The notes beneath the pieces are model-generated. The model had not been told where the DNA came from. It ran no database searches and saw only the letters and a list, made by a program, of their open reading frames with translations. A program made the translations under genes and the position numbers. This document shows positions 32,536 to 40,483 of a stretch of DNA of 64,000 nucleotides, piece by piece. Source of the DNA: Streptomyces sp. NBC_01428 (GTDB lineage Bacteria; Actinomycetota; Actinomycetes; Streptomycetales; Streptomycetaceae); contig NZ_CP109499.1 of NCBI RefSeq assembly GCF_036231965.1, forward strand, positions 7,192,001-7,256,000. Direction: 5' to 3'. The stretch's first letter is position 1, and every line of letters starts with the position of its first letter.

Positions 32536-34101
32536 ATGACGACGGGCAGTTCGAGCACATCGAGTACGTCGAGCACGGGAAGACCGGCCGCCGACGAGGC
32601 CGGCATCAGCACTTTCAAGGGGCAGGACCGCGCCCTGCGCGCCGGCCGCCTCGGCACGGGGGGCCTGCTGCTGTCCGTCCTCGCGGCGACCGCTCCCCTC
32701 ATGGTGGTCGCGGGTGTCATGCCCACTACATTCGCGGTGATGGGCATCGTCGGGCAGCCGCTGCTCTTCGTCATCCTCGGTGTCGTCCTCGTGCTCTTCA
32801 GCGTCGGGTACGCCGAGATGAGCCGGCACGTCCACAACGCCGGCGCCTTCTACGCGTACATCTCCCGCGGACTCGGCGGCACCCCCGGCGCCGCCGCGGC
32901 GGCGGTCGCCCTGGTCGCCTACAGCGCGCTCCAGGTCGGCATCTACGGCCTCTTCGGCTTCGAGGTCTCCGGACTGTTCGCCACCTACCTCGACACCGAA
33001 CTCGTCTGGTGGATACCGGCGCTCGCCGCCGTGCTCGTCGTCGGCGCACTGGCCTGGCTGAAGATCGACGTCAACGCCTGGGTGCTCGGCGTGCTGCTGG
33101 TCATCGAGGTCGCCCTCGTCGTCGTCTTCGACGTCGCGGCCGTCGCGGATCCCGCCCAGCAGGGCCTGTCGCTGCACGCGTTCAACCCGGACACCCTCAC
33201 CGGAGCAGGCGTCGGCACCGCGCTGTGCTTCTGCATCGCGGCCTTCACCGGCTTCGAACAGGCCCCGGTCTACGCGGAGGAGACCAGCCGCCCGCACATC
33301 CTGGTCCCGCGCGTCATGTTCCTCGCGATCGGCTTCGTCGCCGTCTTCTTCGCGATCAGCTCCTGGGCGCTGACGGTGGCCACCGGGCCCTCCGCGATCA
33401 TCGGGACGTCCCAGAAGCAGAGCGCCGGACTGCTGTTCTTCCTCACCGAGTCGCGGCTCGGCACCACGTTCACCGACGTCCTGCACGTCCTCTTCGTGAC
33501 GGGCATGTTCGCCGCGCTGCTCAGCTTCCACAACGTCGTCTCGCGCTACGCCTTCGCCATGGGCCGTGAGGGGCTGCTGCCCGCCGCCTTCGGCCGGACC
33601 ACGGAGTCCAGCGGCGCCCCCGGCACAGGCTCCCTGCTGCACACCGTCGTCTCCCTGGTCGTCGTCGGCGGCTTCGCACTCGCCGACGACAAGCCGACCG
33701 GCGACCCGACCGCACCCGTGCTGCACCTCTTCACCTGGGGCGGCAACGTCGGAGCCCTCGGGGTCATCCTCCTGATGGCGGCCGCCTCGCTGTCGGTCAT
33801 CGTGTTCTTCGTCCGCCGCGGCGCCGCCCGCGCCCAGGGCTGGCGCCTGGCCACCTCCGCCGTCGCCGGCGTCGCCCTCCTCGTCATCGTGGTCTACACC
33901 GTCAAGGACTTCGACGTCCTCGTCGGCACCGGTCCGGGCTCCACCCTCAGCTGGCTGCTGCCCGCCGTCATCGGGGCGGCCGCGGTCGTCGGACTGGTCC
34001 AGGGACTCGTGCTGCGCTCCCGCAAGCCCGAGGCGCACGCCCGGATCGGTCTCGGGAACGAGGCGTTCCAGTTGGACAAGGCGGCCGAGTCCACCTCCTG
34101 A
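32536..34101 (+). CDS. APC-family amino acid permease
   Basis: A 521-residue transporter with twelve predicted membrane helices after a Ser/Thr-rich N-terminal tail. Characteristic segments are the discontinuous helix 1 LLLSVLAATAPLMVVAGVMP, helix 6 CFCIAAFTGFEQAPVYAEE (substrate-binding FxGFE motif) and SFHNVVSRYAFAMGREGLLP. It imports amino acids or polyamines with protons. A strong 13-bp hairpin follows its stop. Substrate is not inferable from neighbours. The start ATG has AAAGGA at 10 nt. Confidence 0.9.
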   Translation: MTTGSSSTSSTSSTGRPAADEAGISTFKGQDRALRAGRLGTGGLLLSVLAATAPLMVVAGVMPTTFAVMGIVGQPLLFVILGVVLVLFSVGYAEMSRHVHNAGAFYAYISRGLGGTPGAAAAAVALVAYSALQVGIYGLFGFEVSGLFATYLDTELVWWIPALAAVLVVGALAWLKIDVNAWVLGVLLVIEVALVVVFDVAAVADPAQQGLSLHAFNPDTLTGAGVGTALCFCIAAFTGFEQAPVYAEETSRPHILVPRVMFLAIGFVAVFFAISSWALTVATGPSAIIGTSQKQSAGLLFFLTESRLGTTFTDVLHVLFVTGMFAALLSFHNVVSRYAFAMGREGLLPAAFGRTTESSGAPGTGSLLHTVVSLVVVGGFALADDKPTGDPTAPVLHLFTWGGNVGALGVILLMAAASLSVIVFFVRRGAARAQGWRLATSAVAGVALLVIVVYTVKDFDVLVGTGPGSTLSWLLPAVIGAAAVVGLVQGLVLRSRKPEAHARIGLGNEAFQLDKAAESTS

Positions 34102-34110
34102 GGCGGCCCG

Positions 34111-34149
34111 CACGTCCTGTTCGGAGCCCCGCGCTTCGAACAGGACGTG
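34111..34149 (+). terminator. Terminator hairpin after the APC permease
   Basis: CACGTCCTGTTCG pairs perfectly with CGAACAGGACGTG (13 bp) around a 13-nt loop, starting 10 bp past the stop codon. Confidence 0.75.
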
Positions 34150-34171
34150 AGAAGAGATGACGGAACGCTGA

Positions 34172-34215
34172 CGAGCACCCGCCACCGCTGGCTTTTTGGG
34201 GGTCGCGGGTGCTCG
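34172..34215 (+). promoter_or_regulatory. Hairpin in the leader of the molybdopterin enzyme gene
   Basis: CGAGCACCCGC pairs with GCGGGTGCTCG (11 bp) around a 22-nt loop containing a T-run (CTTTTTGG). It ends 10 bp before the GTG start at 34225, so in mRNA it could influence initiation or be a second terminator for the permease. No riboswitch class was recognised. Confidence 0.45.
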
Positions 34216-34224
34216 AATCAATGA

Positions 34225-34992
34225 GTGAACACTGAACGGCCCGGCGAACCGGACCCCGAGCGGCCCGACGAGCCCGCCCGTCCCGAGGAACGCGGCAAGC
34301 CCATCGGCCGACGCGTCCTGCTCGGCACCCTCGGACTCGGCGCCCTCGGCGTGCTGACGGCGCCGACCCTCCAGAGCACCATGGAGTCCTTCCTGGCGGG
34401 CGCGTCCGAGAAGGACCCCACGGGCCTGACCGGACTGCTGCCCAACGGCGGCGGCTTCCGCTACTACTCGGTGACCTCCTCCGTCCCGCACAAGGACGAG
34501 AAGAACTACCGGCTCACCGTCGACGGCCTGGTCGACCACCCCGCCTCGTACACGCTCGCCGACCTGCGCGCCCTGCCGCAGACCCGGCTGGTCCACGACG
34601 TCCAGTGCGTCACCGGCTGGCGGGTCCCCGGCACCCCCTTCGAGGGCGTCCGGCTGTCCGACCTGCTCGACGCCGCGGGAGTCCACCACACGGCCGGGGC
34701 GGTCCGCTTCACCTGCTTCGACGGGGCGTACTCGGAGAGCCTGACGCTCCGCCAGGCCCGCCGCGCGGACGTCCTGGTGGCCCTGCGCATGCAGGACAAG
34801 CCCCTCGGCCACAACCACGGCGGCCCCGCACGCCTCTACGTCGCGCCGATGTACTTCTACAAATCCGCCAAGTGGCTCTCCGGCATCACCGTCACCGAGG
34901 ACGTCCGTCCCGGGTACTGGGAGGACCGGGGCTACGACGTCGACGCCTGGGTCGGCCGTTCGAACGGACGCGACGATGAACCCACGAGCTGA
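34225..34992 (+). CDS. Tat-exported molybdopterin-dependent oxidoreductase (sulfite oxidase fold)
   Basis: A 255-residue molybdoenzyme catalytic subunit. Residues ~25-50 form a Tat-type signal/anchor (GRRVLLGTLGLGALGVL). The Mo-ligand cysteine lies in VQCVTGWRVPG, with conserved HNHGGPARLYVAPMYFYKSAKW toward the C-terminus. It resembles the YedY/MsrP and sulfite-oxidase-like family, at the small end for length. Its 3' end overlaps the start of the cytochrome b-like gene by 17 bp, so the pair should make a membrane-bound complex that uses quinone electrons. The substrate could be oxidised methionine or an N- or S-oxide; undetermined. Confidence 0.88.
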   Translation: MNTERPGEPDPERPDEPARPEERGKPIGRRVLLGTLGLGALGVLTAPTLQSTMESFLAGASEKDPTGLTGLLPNGGGFRYYSVTSSVPHKDEKNYRLTVDGLVDHPASYTLADLRALPQTRLVHDVQCVTGWRVPGTPFEGVRLSDLLDAAGVHHTAGAVRFTCFDGAYSESLTLRQARRADVLVALRMQDKPLGHNHGGPARLYVAPMYFYKSAKWLSGITVTEDVRPGYWEDRGYDVDAWVGRSNGRDDEPTS

Positions 34993-35620
34993 CGGCGCCC
35001 CGGACGTGTCCGCCGCCCCCGCCCCGTCCCGCCAGGTCCACCGCTTCACCCGGGCCGAACACTGGGTGCACCGCGTCACGGCCCTGCTGATGGGCGTGTG
35101 CGTGGTCACCGCGGCCTGCCTCTACGTACCCGAGCTGGCCGAACTCGTCGGCCGCCGCGAACTCGTCGTCCGCGTCCACGAGTGGGCCGGTCTGATGCTC
35201 CCGGTCCCGGTCGTCGCGGGCCTCGCCTCCCGCGCGTTCCGCCGCGACCTCGGTCACCTCAACCGCTTCGGCCCGCACGACCGCGTGTGGCTGCGGGCGG
35301 CGCTGCGCCGCGACAAGGACCGGGACTCCCGCCCCGCGGCCAAGTTCAACGCGGGGCAGAAGGTCTACGCCGCCTGGATCGCCGGCGCCACCCTGGTCAT
35401 GGTGGGCACCGGGCTGCTGATGTGGTTCACCCACCTCACGCCCCTGATGTGGCGCACCTCGGCGACCTTCGTGCACGACTGGCTGGCCCTGACCATCGGC
35501 ATCGTCCTCGCGGGCCACATCGGCATGGCACTGGGCGACCCGGAGGCGAGGCGGGGTCTGCGCACCGGGTCGGTGAGCCGCGAGTGGGCCGAGCGGGAGC
35601 ACCCGTTGTGGCGGCCGTGA
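34976..35620 (+). CDS. Cytochrome b561-type membrane subunit of the molybdoenzyme
   Basis: A 214-residue protein with four hydrophobic helices. Candidate heme-ligand histidines are in RAEHWVHRVTAL (helix 1), RVHEWAGLMLP (helix 2) and FVHDWLALTIGIVLAGHIGMAL (last helix), the formate-dehydrogenase gamma/cytochrome b561 pattern. It overlaps the molybdoenzyme gene by 17 bp and would carry electrons between the quinone pool and the exported catalytic subunit. A long cytoplasmic loop with DKDRDSRP follows helix 2. A bidirectional terminator follows. Confidence 0.87.
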   Translation: MNPRADGAPDVSAAPAPSRQVHRFTRAEHWVHRVTALLMGVCVVTAACLYVPELAELVGRRELVVRVHEWAGLMLPVPVVAGLASRAFRRDLGHLNRFGPHDRVWLRAALRRDKDRDSRPAAKFNAGQKVYAAWIAGATLVMVGTGLLMWFTHLTPLMWRTSATFVHDWLALTIGIVLAGHIGMALGDPEARRGLRTGSVSREWAEREHPLWRP

Positions 35621-35651
35621 GCCGCGGGACCGCCTGAGCCCACGGAACGGT

Positions 35652-35681
35652 GAAGCGGGCCCGGAGATCCGGACCCGCTTC
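35652..35681. terminator. Bidirectional terminator between cytochrome b and gntP
   Basis: GAAGCGGGCCCGGA and TCCGGACCCGCTTC form a 14-bp stem with one mismatch and a tight 2-nt spacer, between convergent genes. Confidence 0.65.
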
Positions 35682-35723
35682 CGACCGGCGTGATCCGGTC
35701 CCGTCCTGAAGAGCCGTCAGGCC

Positions 35724-37121
35724 CTAGACGACAAGCGACAGCAGCAGCACCAGCCCGCCCGCCACCACCGAGATGATCGTCTCCATGACGGACCACGTCT
35801 TGATGGTCTGGCCGACGTCCAGGCCGAAGTACTCCTTCACCAGCCAGAAGCCCGCGTCGTTGACATGGCTGAAGAAGAGGGAGCCCGCGCCGATCGCGAG
35901 GACGAGCAGCGCCGTGTGCGTGCTCGACATGTCGGCCGCCAGCGGCGCCACCAGACCCGCCGCCGAGATGGTGGCCACGGTCGCCGAGCCCGTCGCCAGC
36001 CGGATGATCACGGCGATCAGCCAGGCGAGCAGCAGCGCGGGGATCGACCAGTCCTTGGAGATCTCCAGGATCATCCGGCCCACGCCGGAGTCGATCAGGG
36101 TCTGCTTGAAGCCGCCGCCCGCGCCCACGATCAGCAGGACACCGGCGATGGGGGCGAGGGACTTCTCGACGGTCGTCGAGATGCGGTCCCGGGTGAAGCC
36201 GGCCGCGCGGCCGAGGGTGAACATGCCCACGATCACGGCGGCGAGCAGCGCTATCAGCGGTGCTCCGGCGACGTCGAAGACGCGCTGTGTCATGTTCTCG
36301 GGGTCGTCGACGACGATGTCGACCAGCGCCTTGGCCAGCATCAGTACGACGGGCAGCAGCATGGTGGCGAGCGTGGCGCCGAAGCTGGGGCGCCGGTCCA
36401 GGTCCTCGGAGGCACGCTGCGGGATCATGCGGTCGGGCGCCTGGACGTCCACCCAGCGGGCTGCGTAGCGGGAGAACACCGGACCGGCGATGATCACGGT
36501 CGGGATGGCGACCAGGACACCGAGGGCGAGGGTGATGCCGAGGTTCGCCTTGACCGCGTCGATCGCGACCAGCGGACCGGGGTGCGGCGGAATGAGACCG
36601 TGCATCACCGACAGGCCCGCGAGGGCCGGGATGCCGATCCGCATCAACGAGTAGTTGCCGCGCCGCGCGACCAGCAGCACCACCGGGATCAGCAGCACGA
36701 TGCCGACCTCGAAGAACAGCGGCAGGCCGATCACCGAGGCGATGAGCACCATCGCCCAGGGCATGGCGCGACCGCCCGCCTTCGCCAGGATGGTGTCGAC
36801 GATCTGGTCGGCGCCGCCCGAGTCGGCGAGCAGCCGGCCGAGTATCGCGCCGAGGGCGATCAGCACACCCACGCCGGCCACGGTCGACCCGAGCCCGCTG
36901 GAGAAGCTGACGATGACCTTGTCGAGCGGGGCTCCGGCGAACGCGCCGAGGGCCAGCGAGCCGATCGTCAGGGCCAGGAAGGCGTGCAGTCTGAACTTGG
37001 TGATGAGCAGGACGATGACGGCGATGCCCGCCAGCACGGCTATGCCCAGTTGAGCGTGGCCCGCCGAGGTGATCGGTTCGACGGTGTCCGCTGCCAGCAT
37101 CTCGACACTGAGTCTGGTCAC
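35724..37121 (-). CDS. gntP: Gluconate:H+ symporter, GntP family
   Basis: A 465-residue permease with about twelve helices. GntP-family motifs include SFSSGLGSTVAGVGVLIALGAILGRLL, IPPHPGPLVAIDAVKANLG and the C-terminal FFSHVNDAGFWLVKEYFGL. It lies downstream of the gluconokinase gene (138-bp gap) and next to a GntR regulator, which makes gluconate the likely substrate. Both uptake and kinase genes run in the same direction, so they may share a promoter at the divergent gntK/gntR region, though the gap could hold a second one. The order agrees with my memory of SCO1680-1678. Confidence 0.92.
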   Translation of the reverse strand: MTRLSVEMLAADTVEPITSAGHAQLGIAVLAGIAVIVLLITKFRLHAFLALTIGSLALGAFAGAPLDKVIVSFSSGLGSTVAGVGVLIALGAILGRLLADSGGADQIVDTILAKAGGRAMPWAMVLIASVIGLPLFFEVGIVLLIPVVLLVARRGNYSLMRIGIPALAGLSVMHGLIPPHPGPLVAIDAVKANLGITLALGVLVAIPTVIIAGPVFSRYAARWVDVQAPDRMIPQRASEDLDRRPSFGATLATMLLPVVLMLAKALVDIVVDDPENMTQRVFDVAGAPLIALLAAVIVGMFTLGRAAGFTRDRISTTVEKSLAPIAGVLLIVGAGGGFKQTLIDSGVGRMILEISKDWSIPALLLAWLIAVIIRLATGSATVATISAAGLVAPLAADMSSTHTALLVLAIGAGSLFFSHVNDAGFWLVKEYFGLDVGQTIKTWSVMETIISVVAGGLVLLLSLVV

Positions 37122-37259
37122 GGTGATTCCCTTGCTTGTGGAAGGTCGCGGGGGAAGGTGGTGCGGGGCGGCCGCTCCCGGAAGGAGGCAGCGCTGAACC
37201 CGGCACGGGCGCCGCGCGCGCGAGGTGACGCGGCGAGGCGCCCGACGTGAGGGGTGCGG

Positions 37260-37784
37260 TTACTGCGGCGGTGCGAGGTGCGCGAGCGCGGCCACGGCCC
37301 GCTCGGTGATCTCGGCGGGGTCGCCGGAGACGTCCACCTCGACTCCCGCCTCGTCCGCCGCCAGCGGCTGGAGCGTGGCGAACTGGGAGTCCAGGAGGGC
37401 GGTGGGCATGAAGTGGCCCTTGCGGTGCGACATCCGGTCCTCGATGAGCTGTCGGTCACCGGTGAGATGCACGAAGGCGACGCCCGGGGCGGCGGCACGC
37501 AGCCGGTCCCGGTAGCCGCGCTTGAGAGCCGAGCAGCTGACCACGCCACCGAGGCCGGCCCGGTCGTGCGCCCATCGGCCGATGGCGTCCAGCCAGGGCG
37601 CGCGGTCGTCGTCGGTCAGCGGCGTCCCGGCCGACATCTTGGCGATGTTGGCCTGCGGGTGGAAGTCGTCGCCCTCGGCGTACGGAACACCGAGCCGGGC
37701 CGCGAGCAGCGGTCCGATGGTGGTCTTGCCGGTACCGGCGACGCCCATGACCACCAGGACATGAGGGGTGGGACTGTGCTGCAT
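37260..37784 (-). CDS. gntK: Gluconokinase
   Basis: A 174-residue P-loop kinase that phosphorylates gluconate to 6-phosphogluconate. Walker A is MGVAGTGKTT, followed by GDDFHPQANIAKMSAGTPLTDDDRAPWL, which is diagnostic for gluconokinases of the GntK/IdnK type. ALKRGYRDRLR and RKGHFMPTALLDSQFATLQ complete the lid and C-terminal region. A GTG at 37826 would add 14 residues and would place a strong palindrome (37802-37822) inside the coding sequence; I prefer the ATG at 37784. It is divergent from gntR and upstream of gntP. Confidence 0.93.
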   Translation of the reverse strand: MQHSPTPHVLVVMGVAGTGKTTIGPLLAARLGVPYAEGDDFHPQANIAKMSAGTPLTDDDRAPWLDAIGRWAHDRAGLGGVVSCSALKRGYRDRLRAAAPGVAFVHLTGDRQLIEDRMSHRKGHFMPTALLDSQFATLQPLAADEAGVEVDVSGDPAEITERAVAALAHLAPPQ

Positions 37785-37801
37785 CGGGCTCTCGCTGTCT
37801 T

Positions 37802-37822
37802 CGTCGACATCTGATGTCGACG
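37802..37822. promoter_or_regulatory. Candidate GntR operator upstream of gntK
   Basis: CGTCGACAT-CTG-ATGTCGACG is a perfect 9-bp inverted repeat 18 bp upstream of the gntK ATG and 93 bp from gntR. It is the best palindrome in the divergent region and is a natural operator for the GntR-family protein. A possible -10 element TATAAG for gntR lies at 37867-37872. Confidence 0.6.
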
Positions 37823-37914
37823 CCACTGAAACGCATTAGGTACGACAAATTCAAGAGTGTGTGACGTATAAGTCTGACTTTTTGATTGTGGCGTCCGCCT
37901 CGTACGCTGACGTC

Positions 37915-38616
37915 ATGACCACACGGGGCCGGGGGCTGCACGGACGAGTACTGGAATCCCTCGGGCCGGCCATCACGGCGGGCGACTACCCGCCGGGAAG
38001 CGTCCTACGCACCGACGAACTCGCCCAGCGCTTCGAGGTGTCCCGCTCCGTGATGCGCGAGGCGGTCCGGGTCCTCGAATCCATGTACCTGGTCGAGTCC
38101 CGCCGCCGCGTGGGTGTGACGGTGCGCCCCAAGTCCGAGTGGAACGTCTACGACCCCCAGGTCATCCGCTGGAGACTGGCCGGCGCCGACCGCCCCCACC
38201 AGCTGCGTTCCCTCACCGTGCTGCGCTCCGCCCTCGAACCGGTCGCCGCCGGACTCGCCGCCCGGTACGCCACCGCCGCCCAGTGCGCGGAACTCACCGA
38301 GTGCGCGCTGGGCATGGTCGCCACCTCGCGCGGGCACCAACTGGAGGGCTATCTCGTCCACGACGTCGCCTTCCACCGCGTGATCCTCAACGCGTCCGGC
38401 AACGAGATGTTCGCCCGCCTCGGGGACGTCGTCGCGGAGGTCCTGTCCGGCCGGACCCACCACGAGGTCATGTTCGCGGACCCCGACCCCGCCGCCGTCA
38501 CCCTGCACGTCAAGGTCGCCGAGGCCGTCCGCGAGGGCGACGCCGCGCTCGCCGAGCGGCTCACCCGGGAGATCACGGTCGGCGCCCTCCAGGAACTGGA
38601 CATCCTCGCGCCCTGA
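37915..38616 (+). CDS. gntR: GntR/FadR-family regulator of the gluconate genes
   Basis: A 233-residue repressor. The N-terminal winged helix (LRTDELAQRFEVSRSVMREAVRVLESMYLVES) is followed by an FCD ligand domain with helix-bundle motifs LRSALEPVAAGLAARYA, DVAFHRVILNASGNEMFARLG and the C-terminal HLKVAEAV-type His region (TLHVKVAEAVREGD). The ATG at 37915 was chosen because upstream codons show no similarity; the RBS is weak. It is divergent from gntK, with a strong palindrome between them. It probably releases DNA when gluconate or 6-phosphogluconate binds. Confidence 0.9.
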   Translation: MTTRGRGLHGRVLESLGPAITAGDYPPGSVLRTDELAQRFEVSRSVMREAVRVLESMYLVESRRRVGVTVRPKSEWNVYDPQVIRWRLAGADRPHQLRSLTVLRSALEPVAAGLAARYATAAQCAELTECALGMVATSRGHQLEGYLVHDVAFHRVILNASGNEMFARLGDVVAEVLSGRTHHEVMFADPDPAAVTLHVKVAEAVREGDAALAERLTREITVGALQELDILAP

Positions 38617-38633
38617 CCGGCGGGCTCGGACGG

Positions 38634-39008
38634 TCAGTCGAGGAAGTCGCCGTCCACGTAGACCCAGGCGCCGTCGACCCGCTCGAACCGGCTGCGCTCG
38701 TGCAGCGAACCGCCCCGGTACCCGGCGCGGAAGGTGACGGTCCCGGTCGTGTGGAACGCCGAGCCCTGCTCCGCGCCGAGGATCTCCAGGCCCGTCCACC
38801 GCATCCCGGGGTCGAACTCCACCCGGGCGGGACGCGTCCGCGGATGCCAGGTCCGCAGCAGATAGGCCTCGTCCTCCTGGACGAAGGCGCAGTACCGCGA
38901 CCTCATGAGGGCCTCGGCACTCGGCGCCGCGGACTCACCGCGGTGGAAGCGGCCGCAGCACCGCGCGTACGGCTCGGCGAGCCCACAGGGACAGGAACGG
39001 CTGGTCAT
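38634..39008 (-). CDS. YchJ-family (UPF0225) protein with SEC-C-like zinc motif
   Basis: A 124-residue protein. The N-terminus RSCPCGLAEPYARCCGRFHRGE is the SEC-C-like zinc-binding motif, followed by the NTF2-like YchJ domain (ALMRSRYCAFVQEDEAYLLRTWHPRTRP, and FTARY-like TFRAGYRGGSLHERSRFERVDGAWVYVDGD). The function of YchJ is not known. It starts 4 bp past the stop of the M1 peptidase gene on the same strand, which suggests cotranscription. It is of normal length. Confidence 0.88.
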   Translation of the reverse strand: MTSRSCPCGLAEPYARCCGRFHRGESAAPSAEALMRSRYCAFVQEDEAYLLRTWHPRTRPARVEFDPGMRWTGLEILGAEQGSAFHTTGTVTFRAGYRGGSLHERSRFERVDGAWVYVDGDFLD

Positions 39009-39012
39009 CGCG

Positions 39013-40410
39013 TCATTCTCCCCGGACCCGGGCCGAGTCGGCGTTCGTGGGCGGATAACCGGGCCGGGCCGGCAGCACCTGCGCGGCGGGGGAGGGCAGC
39101 GGCGGGAGCGCCGTCTCGTACAGCCAGGCCGTGAAGAGGTCGTCCAGCGGCTCGGCCGTGTGGCGTGCGACATGCGTGGTGAACACGGACGTGGTGACCA
39201 CACCGCTCCGGTGCAGCGCCGACCAGCCGCGCAGCATGCGGAAGAACGCCTCGTCGCCCAGCGCGCAGCGGATCGCGTGCACCGCCAGCCCGCCGCGCTC
39301 GTAGAGCCGGTCGTCGAACATCAGCTTGCGGCCCGGGTCGGACAGCAGCAGATCCTGCGGCAGCGCCGACAGCTTCCGGTGCGCGGACGACGCCAGCCGG
39401 TGGGCCGTCCGCCCGCCGGAACGCTCCGACCACAGCCACTCCGCGTACTTCGCGAGGCCCTCGTTCAGCCAGATGTGCCGCCAGTCGGCGATCGACACGC
39501 TGTTGCCGAACCACTGGTGCGCCAGCTCGTGCGCGATCAGCCGCTCCGAACCCCGCGCCCCGTCCACGTGGTTGGCGCCGAACAGCGACAACCCCTGGGC
39601 CTCGACCGGGACGTCGAGCTCCTCCTCGGTCACCACCACCGCGTACTCACCGAACGGATACGGCCCGAAGAGATCCTGGAACAGCTCCATCATCGCGGGC
39701 TGCCGCGCGAAGTCCCGGGAGAACTCGGGGAGCAGCCGCGCGGGCAGATGCCCGGACTGCGGCACGCCGACCAGACCCGGATCGCCGAGCAGCACCGTCT
39801 GGTACTTGCCGATGGACAGGCCGACCAGATAGCTGGAGGTCGGCGCCGCCTGCTCGTACACCCAGGTCGTCGTGGACGCCTTCGTGGTCCGCGTCAGCAG
39901 ACGCCCGCCCGCCACCACCGTGTACGCGGACGGCGTGGTGATCGAGATCTGGTACGCCGCCTTGTCGGCCGGCCGGTCGTTGCACGGGAACCAGGACGGC
40001 GAACCGACGGGCTGGCTCGCCACCAGCGCGCCGTCCTCCAGTTCCTCCCAGCCGATCCCGCCCCACGGGCTGCTCACCGGCTTGGGGTTGCCCGACCACT
40101 GCACCTCGACGGTGAACGCGGCACCGGCCCGGATCGGCTTCGGCGGACGGATCCGCAGCCGGCCCCCGCGATGCGTGTAGTGCGCTGCCTTCCCGTCGAC
40201 CCGGATGCGGCCGATCCGGAAGTCCGCCAGGTTCAGCTGGAACTCGGCGAGCGCCGAGCGGCCCGCTATGGCGTTGAGCCGCGCGGTGCCGGAGAGCCGG
40301 TTCGGGGCGGGGCGGTAGTCCAGCGCGAGTTCGTACCGGTGCACCCGGTAACGGGGATCGCCGTTGGCCGGGAAATAGGGGTCCGGTCCCGCTGTCTGCT
40401 GAACGCTCAC
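39013..40410 (-). CDS. M1-family zinc metallopeptidase, possible poly-lysine-degrading enzyme
   Basis: A 465-residue gluzincin peptidase. The zinc site is His294-Glu295-x-x-His298 (HELAHQWFGN) with Glu317 in LNEGLAKY, exactly the HEXXH-x18-E spacing. The N-terminal beta domain (YRVHRYELALDYRPAPNRLSG) and PSWFPCNDRPADKA, the M1 substrate region, are present. It lacks the long C-terminal helical domain of large aminopeptidases. It begins with GTG 73 bp downstream of the Pls-like NRPS. From memory, epsilon-poly-lysine producers carry a Zn-dependent exopeptidase (Pld) near pls, so it may trim the polymer. No signal peptide is visible. Confidence 0.88.
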   Translation of the reverse strand: MSVQQTAGPDPYFPANGDPRYRVHRYELALDYRPAPNRLSGTARLNAIAGRSALAEFQLNLADFRIGRIRVDGKAAHYTHRGGRLRIRPPKPIRAGAAFTVEVQWSGNPKPVSSPWGGIGWEELEDGALVASQPVGSPSWFPCNDRPADKAAYQISITTPSAYTVVAGGRLLTRTTKASTTTWVYEQAAPTSSYLVGLSIGKYQTVLLGDPGLVGVPQSGHLPARLLPEFSRDFARQPAMMELFQDLFGPYPFGEYAVVVTEEELDVPVEAQGLSLFGANHVDGARGSERLIAHELAHQWFGNSVSIADWRHIWLNEGLAKYAEWLWSERSGGRTAHRLASSAHRKLSALPQDLLLSDPGRKLMFDDRLYERGGLAVHAIRCALGDEAFFRMLRGWSALHRSGVVTTSVFTTHVARHTAEPLDDLFTAWLYETALPPLPSPAAQVLPARPGYPPTNADSARVRGE

Positions 40411-40483
40411 TGCTGCGACTGCTCCCTGCCCTGTGCTCGGCGTACCGCTGTACCGCCCTTCGTTGCCGACCGGCCGACGTCTT

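Noticed and set aside
32428..35109. Long antisense open frame across the APC permease and molybdoenzyme genes
   Set aside because: Gly/Asp/Glu-biased translation typical of a shadow frame in high-GC coding DNA.
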